From assembly GCA_943736015.1 (NCBI GenBank), contig OX031071.1, positions 15,596,119 to 15,660,118 of the forward strand: 64,000 nt of DNA, written 5' to 3'. This stretch comes from Tridacna crocea. Its lineage: Eukaryota > Mollusca > Bivalvia > Cardiida > Cardiidae. The position numbers were made by a program, and so were the translations under genes. The notes below the pieces were generated by a model. It searched no databases. It saw only the letters and a program-made list of their open reading frames with translations, and was not told the origin of the DNA. Positions 42,030 through 53,006 of this stretch are shown here, one piece after another; the stretch's first letter is position 1, and each line of letters starts with the position of its first letter.

Positions 42030-42678
42030 ACTCTAGACTCTTTCCCTTCCAGCTCAAGAAATTAAACTTGTTTTTTTGAAGTCGGCAAGAAGAAGTCACC
42101 GTTGCTGGTAAAGGAGACCCGAGTCAAAGTGTTGCACTAGGTTGCGGATAATGTAAATCAAGATCAGACTACACGTTCTGTGCATGTTCTGTTCAGTGTG
42201 ATTTTGATCTACGCGATCCGCAGACGCTATTAAAGTCGTCATAAATACGGAATGAGGTAACCTGAAGACAATTTTAGATCCGTACAAGTCTAGTTTAAAG
42301 TATTTGCAGACATAAGAAAAGTAGTTTAATCCTTAGGCTCCTAAGGGTGACTCTCTGACATTTTGCCCGCAGTATAGAAGATCAGATTTCAAAGAACTTG
42401 CAGTTTGATCTTGGCCCTACACTGTCCAATATGGAGGTATCTTTCATTCAAAACTACTTTTCAAAAAGCAAATATTTGGGGTTGTACAATCGGCTTAAAA
42501 GTTTTATTTCTTTTACATAACAGGAAAAGGGTAGAGTGATTCCGGACCTGTCTTTAAATGATAAATAAAGCATTGAACGGAGAGAAACTGAGGTAAAGCT
42601 AGTAACAAGTATCTCACTCCTTTTTTTCCAGTGTGAAAAAAAAAAAACTTCTTCTTCGCGTGATTTTTTGGTTGAGGG
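42030..42678. other. Intergenic DNA with small AGATCAGACTGCA palindromes
   Basis: 42155-42230 and 42370-42425 are short hairpins of the type GATCAGACTGCACAGAACGT and inverse. The type recurs at 38325, 43115, 45360, 46278 and 58670. They may be the cores of another MITE family; no gene seen. Confidence 0.5.
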
Positions 42679-42906
42679 TTAACCCCTTACCAAACAATCC
42701 CTGCTTTTGACGCCCCTGAGAAAGAAGCCTTTAGAAAACATAGTGGAAAAAGGGGAAAATGCTGGTAACCAGCATTTTCCCCTTTTCCCACAATGTTTTC
42801 TACCCTTCACAAAACAAATTTCAAATTTTCAGTCACTTTTATTTTATCGTCTGCAAATGCTTTCGATTCAGAAGAGCCTAAAAATTGTCGTTTGGTAATG
42901 AGTTAA
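42679..42906. mobile_element. TTAA hairpin MITE, copy
   Basis: TTAA ends; CCCCTTACCAAACAATCCCT start; central hairpin GGGGAAAATGCTGGTAACCA. Confidence 0.9.
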
Positions 42907-43224
42907 GGCGAGAAGTTAGGTATTTTCCCTCTCGGCAAGCCATTGTTGTAAACTCTAAGATAGCGATCTGTGTTTATCTACAACGCCTCGGGGTCTCGAA
43001 CACATGTCCCGTGCTTTACTTAAACTACATATAACCCCGCCCCGGTTCTGGCTTTTCTTTTACTTTGTTTAATCCCTGAAGCGCTGGAAGCGAATTAAAT
43101 TGTTTTTGTTGACAGTGTAGATCACGATCAGACTGAACAGAACATGCAGTCTGATCTTAGATCCACACTGTCCACTACTTTGTAACACATTCTGGCCAAA
43201 ATACCTTGGTACAGCAGTATTTCT

Positions 43225-43416
43225 GGGCCCGTATTCACCTATCATTCCTAGGAATATTCTTATTTTCCAAGGTTTTCTAAATTAGTAAGTAACACAACTT
43301 CTTATTGGCAAAACCGAATGGTTTAGCCAATCAGAAGTTGTTTTACTTACAAATGTTGAAAATTCTGAAGAACAAGACAAAGAACGTTCTTAAGAATGGT
43401 TTGTGAATACGGGCCC
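43225..43416. mobile_element. Hairpin MITE, GGGCCCGTATTCACC family, copy 4
   Basis: Best-kept termini of the family: GGGCCCGTATTCACC and GTGAATACGGGCCC. Confidence 0.9.
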
Positions 43417-44010
43417 AGATGTTTTTTCCTATTTAAAAGTGTCTCTTGTGTTAATTCAGCACTTTAACGGTTAACATCGAAACCCAGTGGGGCAGGGGGC
43501 TGCGTACAGCAACCAAGGACGAGGGGGGGGGGGAGGGTCACTGGTTCAATCCCCGGCTCGGCCAACTTCTTTTCAAGGACTGATGATAGTCAATGCAACA
43601 GAATTCATTCCTCTCTCACCGCTAATCATTTTTTTTTTTCAACGATGAATATGTAGGGAAGCTATATATCATTAGTACACAAAAACAGTACAATGTTTTT
43701 TCTTTTGTTTACTTTTTGCTTCATTTTAAATGTCTTTTCTTTTCATTTTTTTATTTTTTCCATCAGCTAACTTTTCAATTGTATGATTTAAATCTAAAAT
43801 ACATTTTAACACCCTGCATTGTCATTTTGTTCGCAATTGGGGTTTCATTTTACGCACCTCTTTTCTATTACGTACTTGCATTTTTTTATTACGCATCTTT
43901 ACCCTTCCCAGATCAATAAACAAGAAATAAACGCTTGCGGCTTTTATTGACGTTAACGAAATACTATTACACCATCAGGGATCTGCGATTTCGACTTTTA
44001 TTTCGTAACT
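43417..44010. other. Intergenic DNA with a tRNA-like fragment
   Basis: 43483-43575 carries CACTGGTTCAATCCCCGGC, a B-box-like piece, next to a run of Gs; probably a SINE remnant. Otherwise T-rich. Confidence 0.4.
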
Positions 44011-44240
44011 TTGACCCATTACCAAACGACAAAATTTTAGGCTTGTCCAAATTGAAAGCATTTGCAGACGTCAAAATTAAAGTGACTGAAAATTTAAAAT
44101 TTGTTTTGTGAAGGGTAGAAAACATTGTGGGAAATGGAGAAAATGCTGGTTTACCAGCATTTTCTCCTTTTTCCACAATGTTTTCTAAATGCTCCTTTCC
44201 CAGGGTCGTCAAAACTAAGGATTGTGTGGTAATGGGTTAA
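44011..44240. mobile_element. TTAA hairpin MITE, copy
   Basis: Right TTAA intact, left changed to TTGA; central hairpin GGAGAAAATGCTGGTTTACC. Confidence 0.85.
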
Positions 44241-44506
44241 TTGATAATGACAATGATAAAATCAGACAATGCAAGTTCAAACCATGCTTCAACACATCGT
44301 TGTTATCTCAAAGGAGCAATCAGCGTGGCTGCTACATTTTTACCGTCGAATATATAGTAACAAAAAAGAACAGAGTAACGTTTTACTTGACGTTAAAGTC
44401 TAATAAATCTATCGCAATGAATACTTTTTGAAATGACTTAAACCGTAGAAAAATGTAAACAATACGTTTTGCCATTCTGTTTCTTCCCTTTATTACTAAA
44501 TTATTT

Positions 44507-44722
44507 CGGCGCAGCTCAGCGTATCTGACTCGTGGCCTCGTGGTTGCGGGTTCTATACACGGGTTGGGCAAACTTTCTTCCCGGAAATCTTTCGCTCCTC
44601 ACCTTTGGTGCGTGCGTGACAGTAGCCAACAACTTGAACATAGAGTTGTATGAGTACTGGTGCGAAAGAACAGAGAAAATATGCGAAAGTGCACTGGCCC
44701 CTGTGGTATGATCTAAAACTGT
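44507..44722 (+). mobile_element. tRNA-derived SINE, partial
   Basis: Head GCGCAGCTCAGCGTATCTGA, B-box-like GGTTGCGGGTTCTATACACG, then a short diverged body. Confidence 0.7.
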
Positions 44723-45242
44723 TGTCACATTTTATGTAGTCTTAGTGGGGAATGGCAATAGTCCACCGTAATTGAACGTATTTCGACATACTTGAACGTT
44801 GTTGAACGTAAGATAATCGTAGTAATGAGCATTGTTTGAAATTATTATTTTCCCGTAGATACATAACTTTTCAAAGTATTAATTTTGAAACCATAGTATG
44901 ACCGTACATGTAGTTTGAAGGTAGTTGACCTTAGGTAACTGTAATTGACCCCGGACTTTACCGTTGTATATCCTGTAGTTACCGTAGTTAAGGAAAAACC
45001 TCGTTTCTTTCTTGGCAGCGTGGTAGTATAAGCGATCAGCAATTTTAACCAGTCGAATTCGAAAGCACTACGACCGTAGCTCATCCGTACTGGGCAACCA
45101 CAGTTGCAACTTTTTATGGTAATGATAATAATGATGATAAAAAACTCTATACCCAACTTTTTATTTACACAGCAACACCAAGGTTTTCTTTACATTCGCT
45201 AAAAGCAGACTTTATTCATGGTTCTTCGTTATATTCTGTAAC
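44723..45242. other. Intergenic DNA downstream of lectin 1
   Basis: 44780-45000 repeats short motifs of the type TAGTTGACCTTAGGTAACTG; otherwise nothing recognised. Confidence 0.4.
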
Positions 45243-45248
45243 TTTATT
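45243..45248 (-). promoter_or_regulatory. AATAAA polyadenylation signal of lectin 1
   Basis: On the minus strand the stop codon TAA is directly followed by TAAAG, so AATAAA overlaps the stop. This makes the 45247-45292 reading a natural last exon. Confidence 0.55.
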
Positions 45249-45292
45249 ACAGAGTTATGTCCCTTCCCACAATCAGTTCATCATCGGTGTCC
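45247..45292 (-). CDS. Lectin 1, possible last exon
   Basis: Acceptor TTCAATTTCAG, then DTDDELIVGRDITL and TAA, in phase with the donor AAA AA|GTAAGG of the exon before. It gives the lectin a short acidic tail. Confidence 0.55.
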
Positions 45293-45657
45293 CTGAAATT
45301 GAAATAGAAGAAACCTGTTAAGCCTTACCCTCCTAAGCGCGACTAGGGGCACATTTGCGGATAGCATAGATCAAGATCACACTGCATGTTTTGTGCAGTC
45401 TGATCTTGAATCTGCACTTTCCGATTAGGCATTTTTTTGTTCTGGTAAAATCAACTTCGAAATGGAAATATTTGGTTTAGTACTGTTCAGTCGAAATTTT
45501 CGTTTCAACTGTCTAGCGGCTTCGGGTTCACATGTACAAAATCCATTGTTCTGAAATACACAAAAAGCAACATTCAGACGTTTGCATAGTGTTCTCCGGG
45601 ATCAGCCTGCGCAGTCCACGTAGGTTAATCCGAAACGACATTTTCCATGGGCGGATG

Positions 45658-45696
<39 letters not shown>

Positions 45697-48600
45697 CCGG
45701 ACCCCCCTCCCCCCCCCCCCCCCCCTGGAATTTTGGCAAAAATTTGGTTGTCGGATTCGTGAAATGGTACTGGTTTGATATTGCACAGCATTTATGTAGA
45801 ATACAGTCATAAATTTAAAAAAAAAAGGTTCTAAATGTGGAGACCTCCTCAAGGTTAGAACTGGAAACTTTGCTTGTAAACGGCTCACATCTATTGAAAT
45901 ACGGAAACCAAAGTACCATATAAGACGAGTGCGTTTTCGGTGGGGACCCCCCCCCCCCCCACCCGTTAGAAAGATATCTGGATCCGCGCATGTTTTCTTG
46001 TTTGCTTGTTCCGAACGACCGACTGCTTCTGGAGATAACACGATAAACTAAAAAAATTGCCATGCATCCTTACTTTTTCTCACATATAGCTAGCTGTTTA
46101 TCATTACAGGGAATGTCGTTCCAATGAAGTTCTGGGTCGTTAAATACCGCGCAGTCCTCGGCATTCTGAAAGTCATCAGGCTGACCCGGGAGCCAATCTA
46201 GATGTAAGAGAAAAAGTCGCGCTGACATATTAATTACTACAGTGCAGGAATAGACTGAAGATATATTTGTCGTCAATATTGATGAAGATCAGACAGCACA
46301 GAACGTGCAGTCCGGTCTTGGATCTACACTGTCCGCTTTTTGTTACATTGTTACATGTTATGGTGAAAGCAAGATTGAAATACCATTTTCCCTACCATTT
46401 ATTCATTTTTCTTAACTCTTTACCACACAAGAAAATTTTAGACTGGTCCAAATTGAAAGCATTTGCAGACGACAAAATAAAGGCGACTCAAAAATAGAAA
46501 TTTGTTCTGGGAAGGGTAGAAAACACTGTGGGAAAAGGAGAAAATGCTGGTTACCAGCATTTTCTCCTTTTCCCACAGTGTTTTCAAAAGGCGTCTTTCT
46601 CAGGGGGGTCAAAAGTAGGGATTGTGTGGTAATGGGTTAACCCTTTCCCTAAAAATTCCTTGTTTTTGCGGGTCAGAAATAGAAGCCTTTTGAAAACATT
46701 GTGGGAAAAGGAGAAAATGCTGGTAACCAGCATTTTCTCCTTTTCCCACAATGTTTTCTACCCTATCATATAGAAAAAAACATCTTTTTAGTAACTGAAA
46801 AGTTGTCATCTGCAGAATGCTTTCAGTTTGGTGTGGTCCAAAATTTGCCGTTTGGGAAAGGGTTAAAGACTTTGACGGCTATTGCCTGAGATCAAGTGAA
46901 GCAAGCGTCCGGCAGCATGTATATCTGCAGCCAATGGCTATAGATCTACCTCCAGAGCTGTGTAGCATATAGATGGTTACTTTGTAACTGTCGCCGCACA
47001 ACACACTTTCAGGGTGTTTCATGCAACAAAAAGGAACTTGAAGCCGAGCAAAGGTTTTTGAAGCGATAACACGCCATGAAGAATGTTACTCTTACATAAA
47101 CCATTATTTTTTACATAAATACCAAAGGAGCTACAGTAAAGCGTGATCGTAGGGCAACGGTGAAGCCCGACAGACAGTTAAACAATAACGTTAGCACTAT
47201 TTTCATATATTGGTTTACCAAAATTAATTCAATCTCAGGAAGGCCAAGCTATATGTCGGGTATCTTTTAGCAAGTTATGTATGAACTTAACTATATAAGA
47301 AGAAAACAATCATAAGTCTATGGCCACGTTAATGATTTCAGAAGTAATTTTCTTGATCACATAGGCCATTTTGGCATTAAATATCAACAAACTAGTTACT
47401 ACATAGACATGTACATGTTAGTCTATTCCTGAAGAACCCCAAATTCACGACGAGCATTTCGCACCAAAGGTCAAATACGGCGGAACACCTCTTTCGGTAT
47501 AAACAAACTGAGCCTCTGAAACATCAAAACAAACCATCAGAACTAAGTAGTTATATTCCACAAATACCACAAGACTGATTAGCAAATCGCATTTCAATTT
47601 ATGTTTCATGTCTCCAACCCTACCTCTAGAGCAAATGAAGTTATGTCAATTCACCATTATTTTAAAGGGAAATAATAAAATAATCCGAATACTACAAATC
47701 GTTCTTACAATATCCAGATTGGGTTTTTGTCGTTATTTTAAATAACTATTGGTTTTGTAGCTTGCGTATCTACCCAGAGTTACCGTATGAAGTTCTACAG
47801 TATCGAGTGATTATTCATCAGAATTTGGAATTTAAGATGTAACATTTGTAGGACTTAATAGGAGTATCTTCTGTGATTAAAAAGTCATCAATATTAGAGA
47901 ACAATGGATACAGTACTGTAGGATTATGCCTTCTCATTTAATACAGTTGATTTGAAAAAGGTAATAAGATTCCATTATCGTTAAAGATGTTCAAAACTCA
48001 ACCTTAGCAGGACTTGAAGAAAACTATGAGAGCGTAACAGTGTTTGTTTTGACAATGGTATACTGACCAGTAAAGTTAGCCACAACGTTAGTACCTGACC
48101 ACAGCCATATATGCTCTATGACACTGTCTGACAGTCCAATCCACCAGGTGGCAGCTGGTAAGAAAACAAGAGTTACTGTTAACTCTTTACCACACGACAA
48201 AATTTTAGACTGGTTCAAATTGAAAGCACTTGCAGACGACAAAATAAAGGTGACTGAAAAATCGAAATTTGTTCACGGAAGGGTAGAAAACACTGTGGGA
48301 AAAGGAGAAAATGCTGGTTACCAGCATTTTCTCCTTTTCCTACAGGGTTTTCAAAAGGCTTCTTTCTCAGGGGCGTCAAAAGTAGGGATTGTATGGTAAT
48401 GGGTTAACTCACAATGCAATTTGAGTTATCGTTTTTGTTTCTTTACCATTAGATTGCATTCAACGAAACAGTTCCATGTTTCAAAACCGCAAAGAATGGG
48501 GTCTCGAAGGGCAAAGAAAAAAATACTACAAGCGAACTGCAAAGGTTGACATGAGTCGATACTTTTTAACAGATCTATATATCCACTGGCTATGGCTAAA

Positions 48601-51600
48601 AATGTAAAGAGTCTCGATGGAGCATTTCAAATATAATTATCTACAAGTTAATCTTAAACCCTTTATTTTATGTACAAACTCTTAGACTTATCCGTTTTCA
48701 AGGGGCCAAAGTGTAAGATTATTTTGCTGCAAAACATTTTTCAGACTTGACCAATGGCTAGAGAGAAAAAAATACCGGACAGTCCGTCTGACAGGTAAAC
48801 AAGACTTACCAGACAAAATTAAAATCTGTAAAACCGTGAACGAAAAACTCCAGACCAAAAAGACCCCTGAGTTTATTTTATAGTTTGTCCTGCTTAGATA
48901 TGTGGTTTGAAAATTGAAAATGGTCACTGAAATGAAACTAAAACTGAATAATATCTCCTTTGCAAGCCATGTGTTTGGAGAGAGAGAGAGAGAGAAGACT
49001 GCAGATAGGTAACTCTTTATAAACAGAATAATAACTGATACTTTGCTTACGTTTGAATCGTTTCAGCCAGTCCCTCAGAAAGTAGTTTTCCTGCGCAGTT
49101 TCGATGTGAACAAGATGTCCGTTGTGTTGTCGACAAAATTGCTGTAAATAATTGTAATTGTCATTCTTATCGTAAGTGTCTAATTCTAACGTCTAAATAC
49201 ATAACGGGACAAATATAACAGGGGTCGTATCTATCTAGGGTCCGTGAAGTTGGCTCAACGCTCAGTAATCGACATTCAGCTCAACACCAGCCTTGTTGAG
49301 CCAGCTCGACATTCCAGCTCAACCACCAGCTTAGCAGTAAAACCACTTATATATATGTTTCGATCAATGTCCGTTGAGCCAGCTCGCCATTCAAGCTCTC
49401 AACCGCCAGCTCAACAGCAAAAATAAATATGTATGTAAAAATCAAAGTCCGTTGAGCCAGCTCGACATTCCAGCTCAACCGCCAGCTCAACAGCAAAAAA
49501 TACATATATATATCAAAATCAAAGTCAGTTTAGCCAGCTCGACATTCGAGCTCAACGGTCAGCTCTACAGTAGAAATACATACATATGTCAAAATCAAAG
49601 TCTGTTGAGCCAGCTCGACATTCCAGCTCAATCACCAGCTCAACAGTACAAATACTTATACATATGTTTCGATCAATTTCCGTTGAGCCAGCTCAATATT
49701 TCAGCTCAACGACCAGCTCAACAGCAAAAATACATATATGTAATCGATCAAAGTGAAATACATATATATGTCAAAATCAAAGTCTGTTGAGCCAGCTCGA
49801 CATTCCAGCTCAACAAAACAAATACTTATACATATGTTTCGATCATTGTCCGTTGAGCCAGCTCAACATTCCAGCTCAACCGCCAGCTCAACAGCAAAAA
49901 TACGTATATATGTTTCGATCAAAGTCCGTTGAGTCAACTCGACATTCCAGCTCAACGACCAGCTCAACAGGAAAAAAATACATATATATGTCAAAATCAA
50001 AGTCCGTTGAGCCAGCTCGCCATTCTTGCTCAACGGCCAGCTCAACAGCAAAAACACAGTCATATATATGTCAAAATCAAAGTCCGTTGAACCAGCGCGA
50101 CTTTCCAGCTCAACGGCCAGCTCAACAGCAAAAATACATATATATGTCAAAATCAAAGTCTGTTGAGCCAACAGCTTCATTAAACCGATGCTTTATGTGT
50201 CACGATCTTTGTCGATTAAAAATTAGTCCATAGTAATACAAAAATAGAAAAAAAAGATACATATAAATGTTGAGCTGGCGGTTGAACTGGAATGTCGAGC
50301 TGGCTGTACGGAAATGAATCTAGTATACTTTTGCCACTGAGCTGGTCATTGAGCTGGAATGTCGAGCTGGCTAAATGGACTTTGATTTTGACATAATTGT
50401 ATTATATATATATGTATCTTTGCTGTTGTGCTGGTGGTTGAGCTGAAATGTCGAGCTGGCTCAATGGAAATGAATCTACTATTTTTGCTATTGAGCTGGA
50501 ATGTGGAGCTGGCTAAACGGACTTTGATTTTGATATGTTTATATATTTTTGCTGTTGAGCTGGTGGTTGAGCTGGAATGTCGACAGAATTTGAATTTGAC
50601 ATATATATTTATTTTTACTGTTGAGCTAGCGGTTGAGCTGGGATGTCGAGCTGGACCAACGGAAATGAATCTAGTATTTTTGCTATTGAGCTGGTCATTG
50701 AGCTGGAATGTCGAGCTGGCTAAACGGACTTTGATTTCGATATAATCATATCATATATATATGTATTTTTGCTGTTGAGCTGGTGGTCGAGCTGGAATGT
50801 CGAGCTGGCTCAATGGACTTTGGTTTTGACATTTATATGTATTTTTGCTGTTCAGCTGGCCGTTGAGCTAGAATGTCGACCTGGCTCAACGGACATTGAT
50901 CGAAACATATGTATAAGAATTTTTACTGTTGAGCTGGCCGTTGATCTGGAATGTCGAGTTGGCTCAACGGACATTGATCGAAACATAACTATAAGTATTT
51001 GTACTGTTGAGCTGGCGGTTGAGCTGCAATGTCGAGTTGGCTCAACGGACTTTGATTTTGACATATATTATGTATTTTTGCTGTTGAGCTGGCGGTTGAG
51101 CTTGAATGTCGAGCTGGCTCAACGGATATTGATCGAAACATATGTATAAGTATTTTTACTGTTGACCTGACCGTTGAGGTGGAATGTCGATCTGGCTCAA
51201 CGGACTTTTATTTTGACATATATATGTATTTTTGCTGTTGAGCTGGAATGTCGAGCTGGCTAAACGGACTTTGATCGAAACATATGTATAAGTATTTGTG
51301 CTGTTGAGCTGGCGGTTGAGCTGGAATGTCGAGTTGGCTCGACGGACTTTGATTTTGATATATATATGTATTTTTGCTGAGAAGCTGGCCGTTGAGCTGG
51401 AATGTTGAGCTGGCTCAACAAGGCTGGTATTGAGTTGAATTTCGATTACTGAGCGTTGAGCCAACTTCACAGGCCCATTCATCTGTTGTTCTTAAGTTCA
51501 TTTTTATTTCTAATCTTAAATATAGAACGCAAGACAATTTCGGATAGGTTTATCCATTTGGCTAAGGGTGCTCTTAACTTGCAAAATGTGTTTTACGCAA

Positions 51601-52380
51601 GTATCAAACTTAAATCCTGCTAGTTTATGAAAATTCATTTTCCTATAGACGATAATCTACATCTTGAATTTATTTTATCAAAACAGGTACTTGTGTCAGG
51701 TCCCCATATTTATCTTTTATTATATTCCAATATGTGAATTAATGTGATTTCAAAGTGACTCACTACCTTTTATTTCATGCTTTCCGGTAGGATGTCGAGA
51801 AATAGCAATGAAAACATTTTTCGATATTACACGGGTGCGACCAGTGAAAATACCGATTTTCATGTTCTTGTTGCCTAGGTAAATTACGCGTGCCTCACAA
51901 TTAGATGGAAACATGACGTCATTTACCTTACATTTATCGTGCTTGACGTAATATTGTAATGCGTTGCTATGCGGGAGGGGTACGGGGAATAATGTGAAAG
52001 AACTGTACTAGATGTTGACAAAGCTCCTCTCAGAAAGGGTTAAAAGCATGAAATAAATAGAATAATTGTTTTTTTTTTTGTTTTTTTTTTTACGGTGAAA
52101 GATCGAAATTTATTTCATCGAGTGAACACCATCGGAAATCTTTTTACTCGTGGCGCATTTTTGTGCCACTCGTGAAAACCGATGGTGTTCACTCGATGAA
52201 ATAAATTTCGATCTTTCACCGAAAAAACAAATATCCTCTATATCCCCAATGGAGGTGACAATGATCTTGCTCATACCTCTGCCGTTGTAAACTCCTCCAA
52301 ATCATTTCCAAACAAGTAACAGGAGTTCTCATACCGCATCCATCCGTTTGGGCATCGTGCATCTGACAATACCACTACAC
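45247..52380 (-). CDS. Lectin 1: secreted C-type lectin, QPD type
   Basis: Exons on the minus strand: 52380-52277, 49141-49051, 48154-48068, 46197-46074, 45292-45247; the start exon was not found. The domain begins after a signal peptide end (VVVLSDA|RC) with CPNGWMRYENSCYLF. It continues with FCRQHNGHLVHIETAQENYF, WWIGLSD and GQPDD, and ends WNDIPCNDKQLAICEK. The fold's cysteines are present. QPD and WND are the calcium and sugar residues of galactose-preferring C-type lectins. Such single-domain lectins are secreted and usually serve recognition of microbes or food particles in bivalves. All phases agree. If the last donor is not used, the protein ends two bases later at TAA (46072-46070). 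Confidence 0.88.
45650..45992. mobile_element. GGGCGGAT MITE with giant G and C runs
   Basis: Ends GGGCGGATGCGGG and ATATCTGGATCCGCGC resemble 28532-28708. It contains about 37 Gs (45659-45695), TCCGGACCCCCC, then a C run, and a second C run near 45949. The long Pro-rich and Gly-rich open frames here come from these runs. Confidence 0.75.
46074..46197 (-). CDS. Lectin 1, QPD/WND exon
   Basis: Encodes DWLPGQPDDFQNAEDCAVFN through WNDIPCNDKQLAICEK. Acceptor CTTACATCTAG. The exon end is either the donor GTAAGG or the TAA at 46072-46070. Confidence 0.9.
46412..46640. mobile_element. TTAA hairpin MITE, first of an abutting pair
   Basis: TTAACTCTTTACCACAC to GGTAATGGGTTAA; shares its right TTAA (46637-46640) with the next copy. 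Confidence 0.9.
46637..46866. mobile_element. TTAA hairpin MITE, second of the pair
   Basis: TTAACCCTTTCCCTAAAAAT to GTTTGGGAAAGGGTTAA; inverted relative to its neighbour and joined to it at a single shared TTAA. Confidence 0.9.
46867..48067. other. Lectin 1 intron, nothing recognised
   Basis: AT-rich intron DNA right of the MITE pair. No exon or repeat I can support. Confidence 0.45.
48068..48154 (-). CDS. Lectin 1, WIG exon
   Basis: 87 nt. Encodes AATWWIGLSDSVIEHIWLWS through NFT. Acceptor TTTTCTTACCAG, donor ACTG|GTCAGT. A TTAA MITE lies 24 bp upstream of the exon in the intron. Confidence 0.9.
48179..48407. mobile_element. TTAA hairpin MITE in lectin 1 intron
   Basis: TTAA at both ends, central hairpin GGAGAAAATGCTGGTTACCA; its left end is 24 bp from the lectin exon at 48154. 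Confidence 0.9.
48408..49050. other. Lectin 1 intron
   Basis: A short (GA)n run at 48979-48996; nothing else recognised. Confidence 0.45.
49051..49141 (-). CDS. Lectin 1, second found exon
   Basis: 91 nt. Encodes QFCRQHNGHLVHIETAQENY through WLKRFK, the helix region with the second cysteine. Acceptor TTATTTACAG, donor AAAC|GTAAGC. Confidence 0.9.
49238..51475. mobile_element. 2.2 kb foldback element with satellite arms
   Basis: Left arm: about 12 units of about 77 bp built on TTGAGCCAGCTCGACATTCC, AGCTCAACAGCAAAAATACA and TATATATGTCAAAATCAAAG. Right arm: about 14 units of the same text inverted. A 90-bp spacer lies near 50175-50265. The tips match: GTGAAGTTGGCTCAACGCTC at the left, its inverse at the right. 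All open frames here are products of the repeat. It lies in intron 1 of lectin 1. Confidence 0.9.
51476..52088. other. Lectin 1 intron, nothing recognised
   Basis: AT-rich DNA between the foldback element and the hairpin MITE. Confidence 0.4.
52089..52228. mobile_element. CGGTGAAAGATCG hairpin MITE
   Basis: Arms CGGTGAAAGATCGAAATTTA and its inverse, loop ACTCGTGGCGCATTTTTGTG. Lies 49 bp from the lectin 1 exon ending at 52277. Worn relatives at 3211-3341 and 25520-25590. Confidence 0.9.
52277..52380 (-). CDS. Lectin 1, first found exon
   Basis: Encodes the end of the signal peptide and ARCPNGWMRYENSCYLFG through TTAE. Acceptor TTTATTGGTAG (chosen because it matches the exon size of lectin 2) or, 18 nt later and in frame, TATTGTCAG. 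Donor GAG|GTATGA. A MITE ends 16 bp upstream. Confidence 0.8.
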
Positions 52381-52396
52381 CTACCAATAAACAAGG

Positions 52397-52577
52397 GCCG
52401 GTGTAATGCAGAGAAATGACCCTCCCCTACAAAATGACCCATGGGTCGTTTCTCTACGTAGAGGCATGACCCATGTCATTCATCTACGTAGTGAAATGAC
52501 TTTTGGGGTCATTTCTCTACGTAGAATAATGACACTGGTCATTTTGTCGGGGAGGGTCATTTCTCTGCATTAAACCG
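52397..52577. mobile_element. CCGGTGTAATGCAGAGAAAT MITE, copy 2
   Basis: Same ends and ladder of TACGTAGA units as 11684-11896. Directly followed by a worn GGGCCCGTATTCACC-type MITE (about 52575-52750). Confidence 0.85.
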
Positions 52578-52839
52578 GTATTCACCTACCGTTCTAAATA
52601 GCATTATTAGACTGATTGAAATTTTAAAAAGTAACACAATTTCTGAGTAGCTTCATCGTCCACTGTAACACATCAGAAAGTGTGTTACTCAGACATTGTG
52701 AGAATATCACGAGCAATGCAGTTATGATTGGTTAAAGAATAGAGATCCATGTATAGTGTCAGTTTATTTACATATTTCTCTTCCTACCAATCATATATCG
52801 TGCCATTCGTTGACAAAATAATTAGGGGAAACACAATAT

Positions 52840-53006
52840 AGAATTTATTTCATCAGCTTATGGTTAATATGGGGAAATATTTGCCTCAAAAGGGAAATGT
52901 CTGCGAAAATGACTCATGCCTTACGGCACTCGTTATTTTCGCATACCTTTCCCTTTTTCGGCAAATATTTCCCCATATTAACCACAAGCTGAAATAAACT
53001 CTATTT
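52840..53006. mobile_element. Hairpin MITE, TTAATATGGGGAAATATTTG family, copy 2
   Basis: Arms GCTTATGGTTAATATGGGGA and its inverse, loop ATGCCTTACGGCACTCG. Confidence 0.9.

Noticed and set aside
45528-46041. Pro-rich and Gly-rich open frames
   Set aside because: Produced by the long G and C runs in a MITE.
49244-51482. Overlapping open frames of 60-148 codons on both strands
   Set aside because: They translate the foldback units in several frames (motifs such as VEPARHSSS and AVELAVELECR). No start, splice or domain support.
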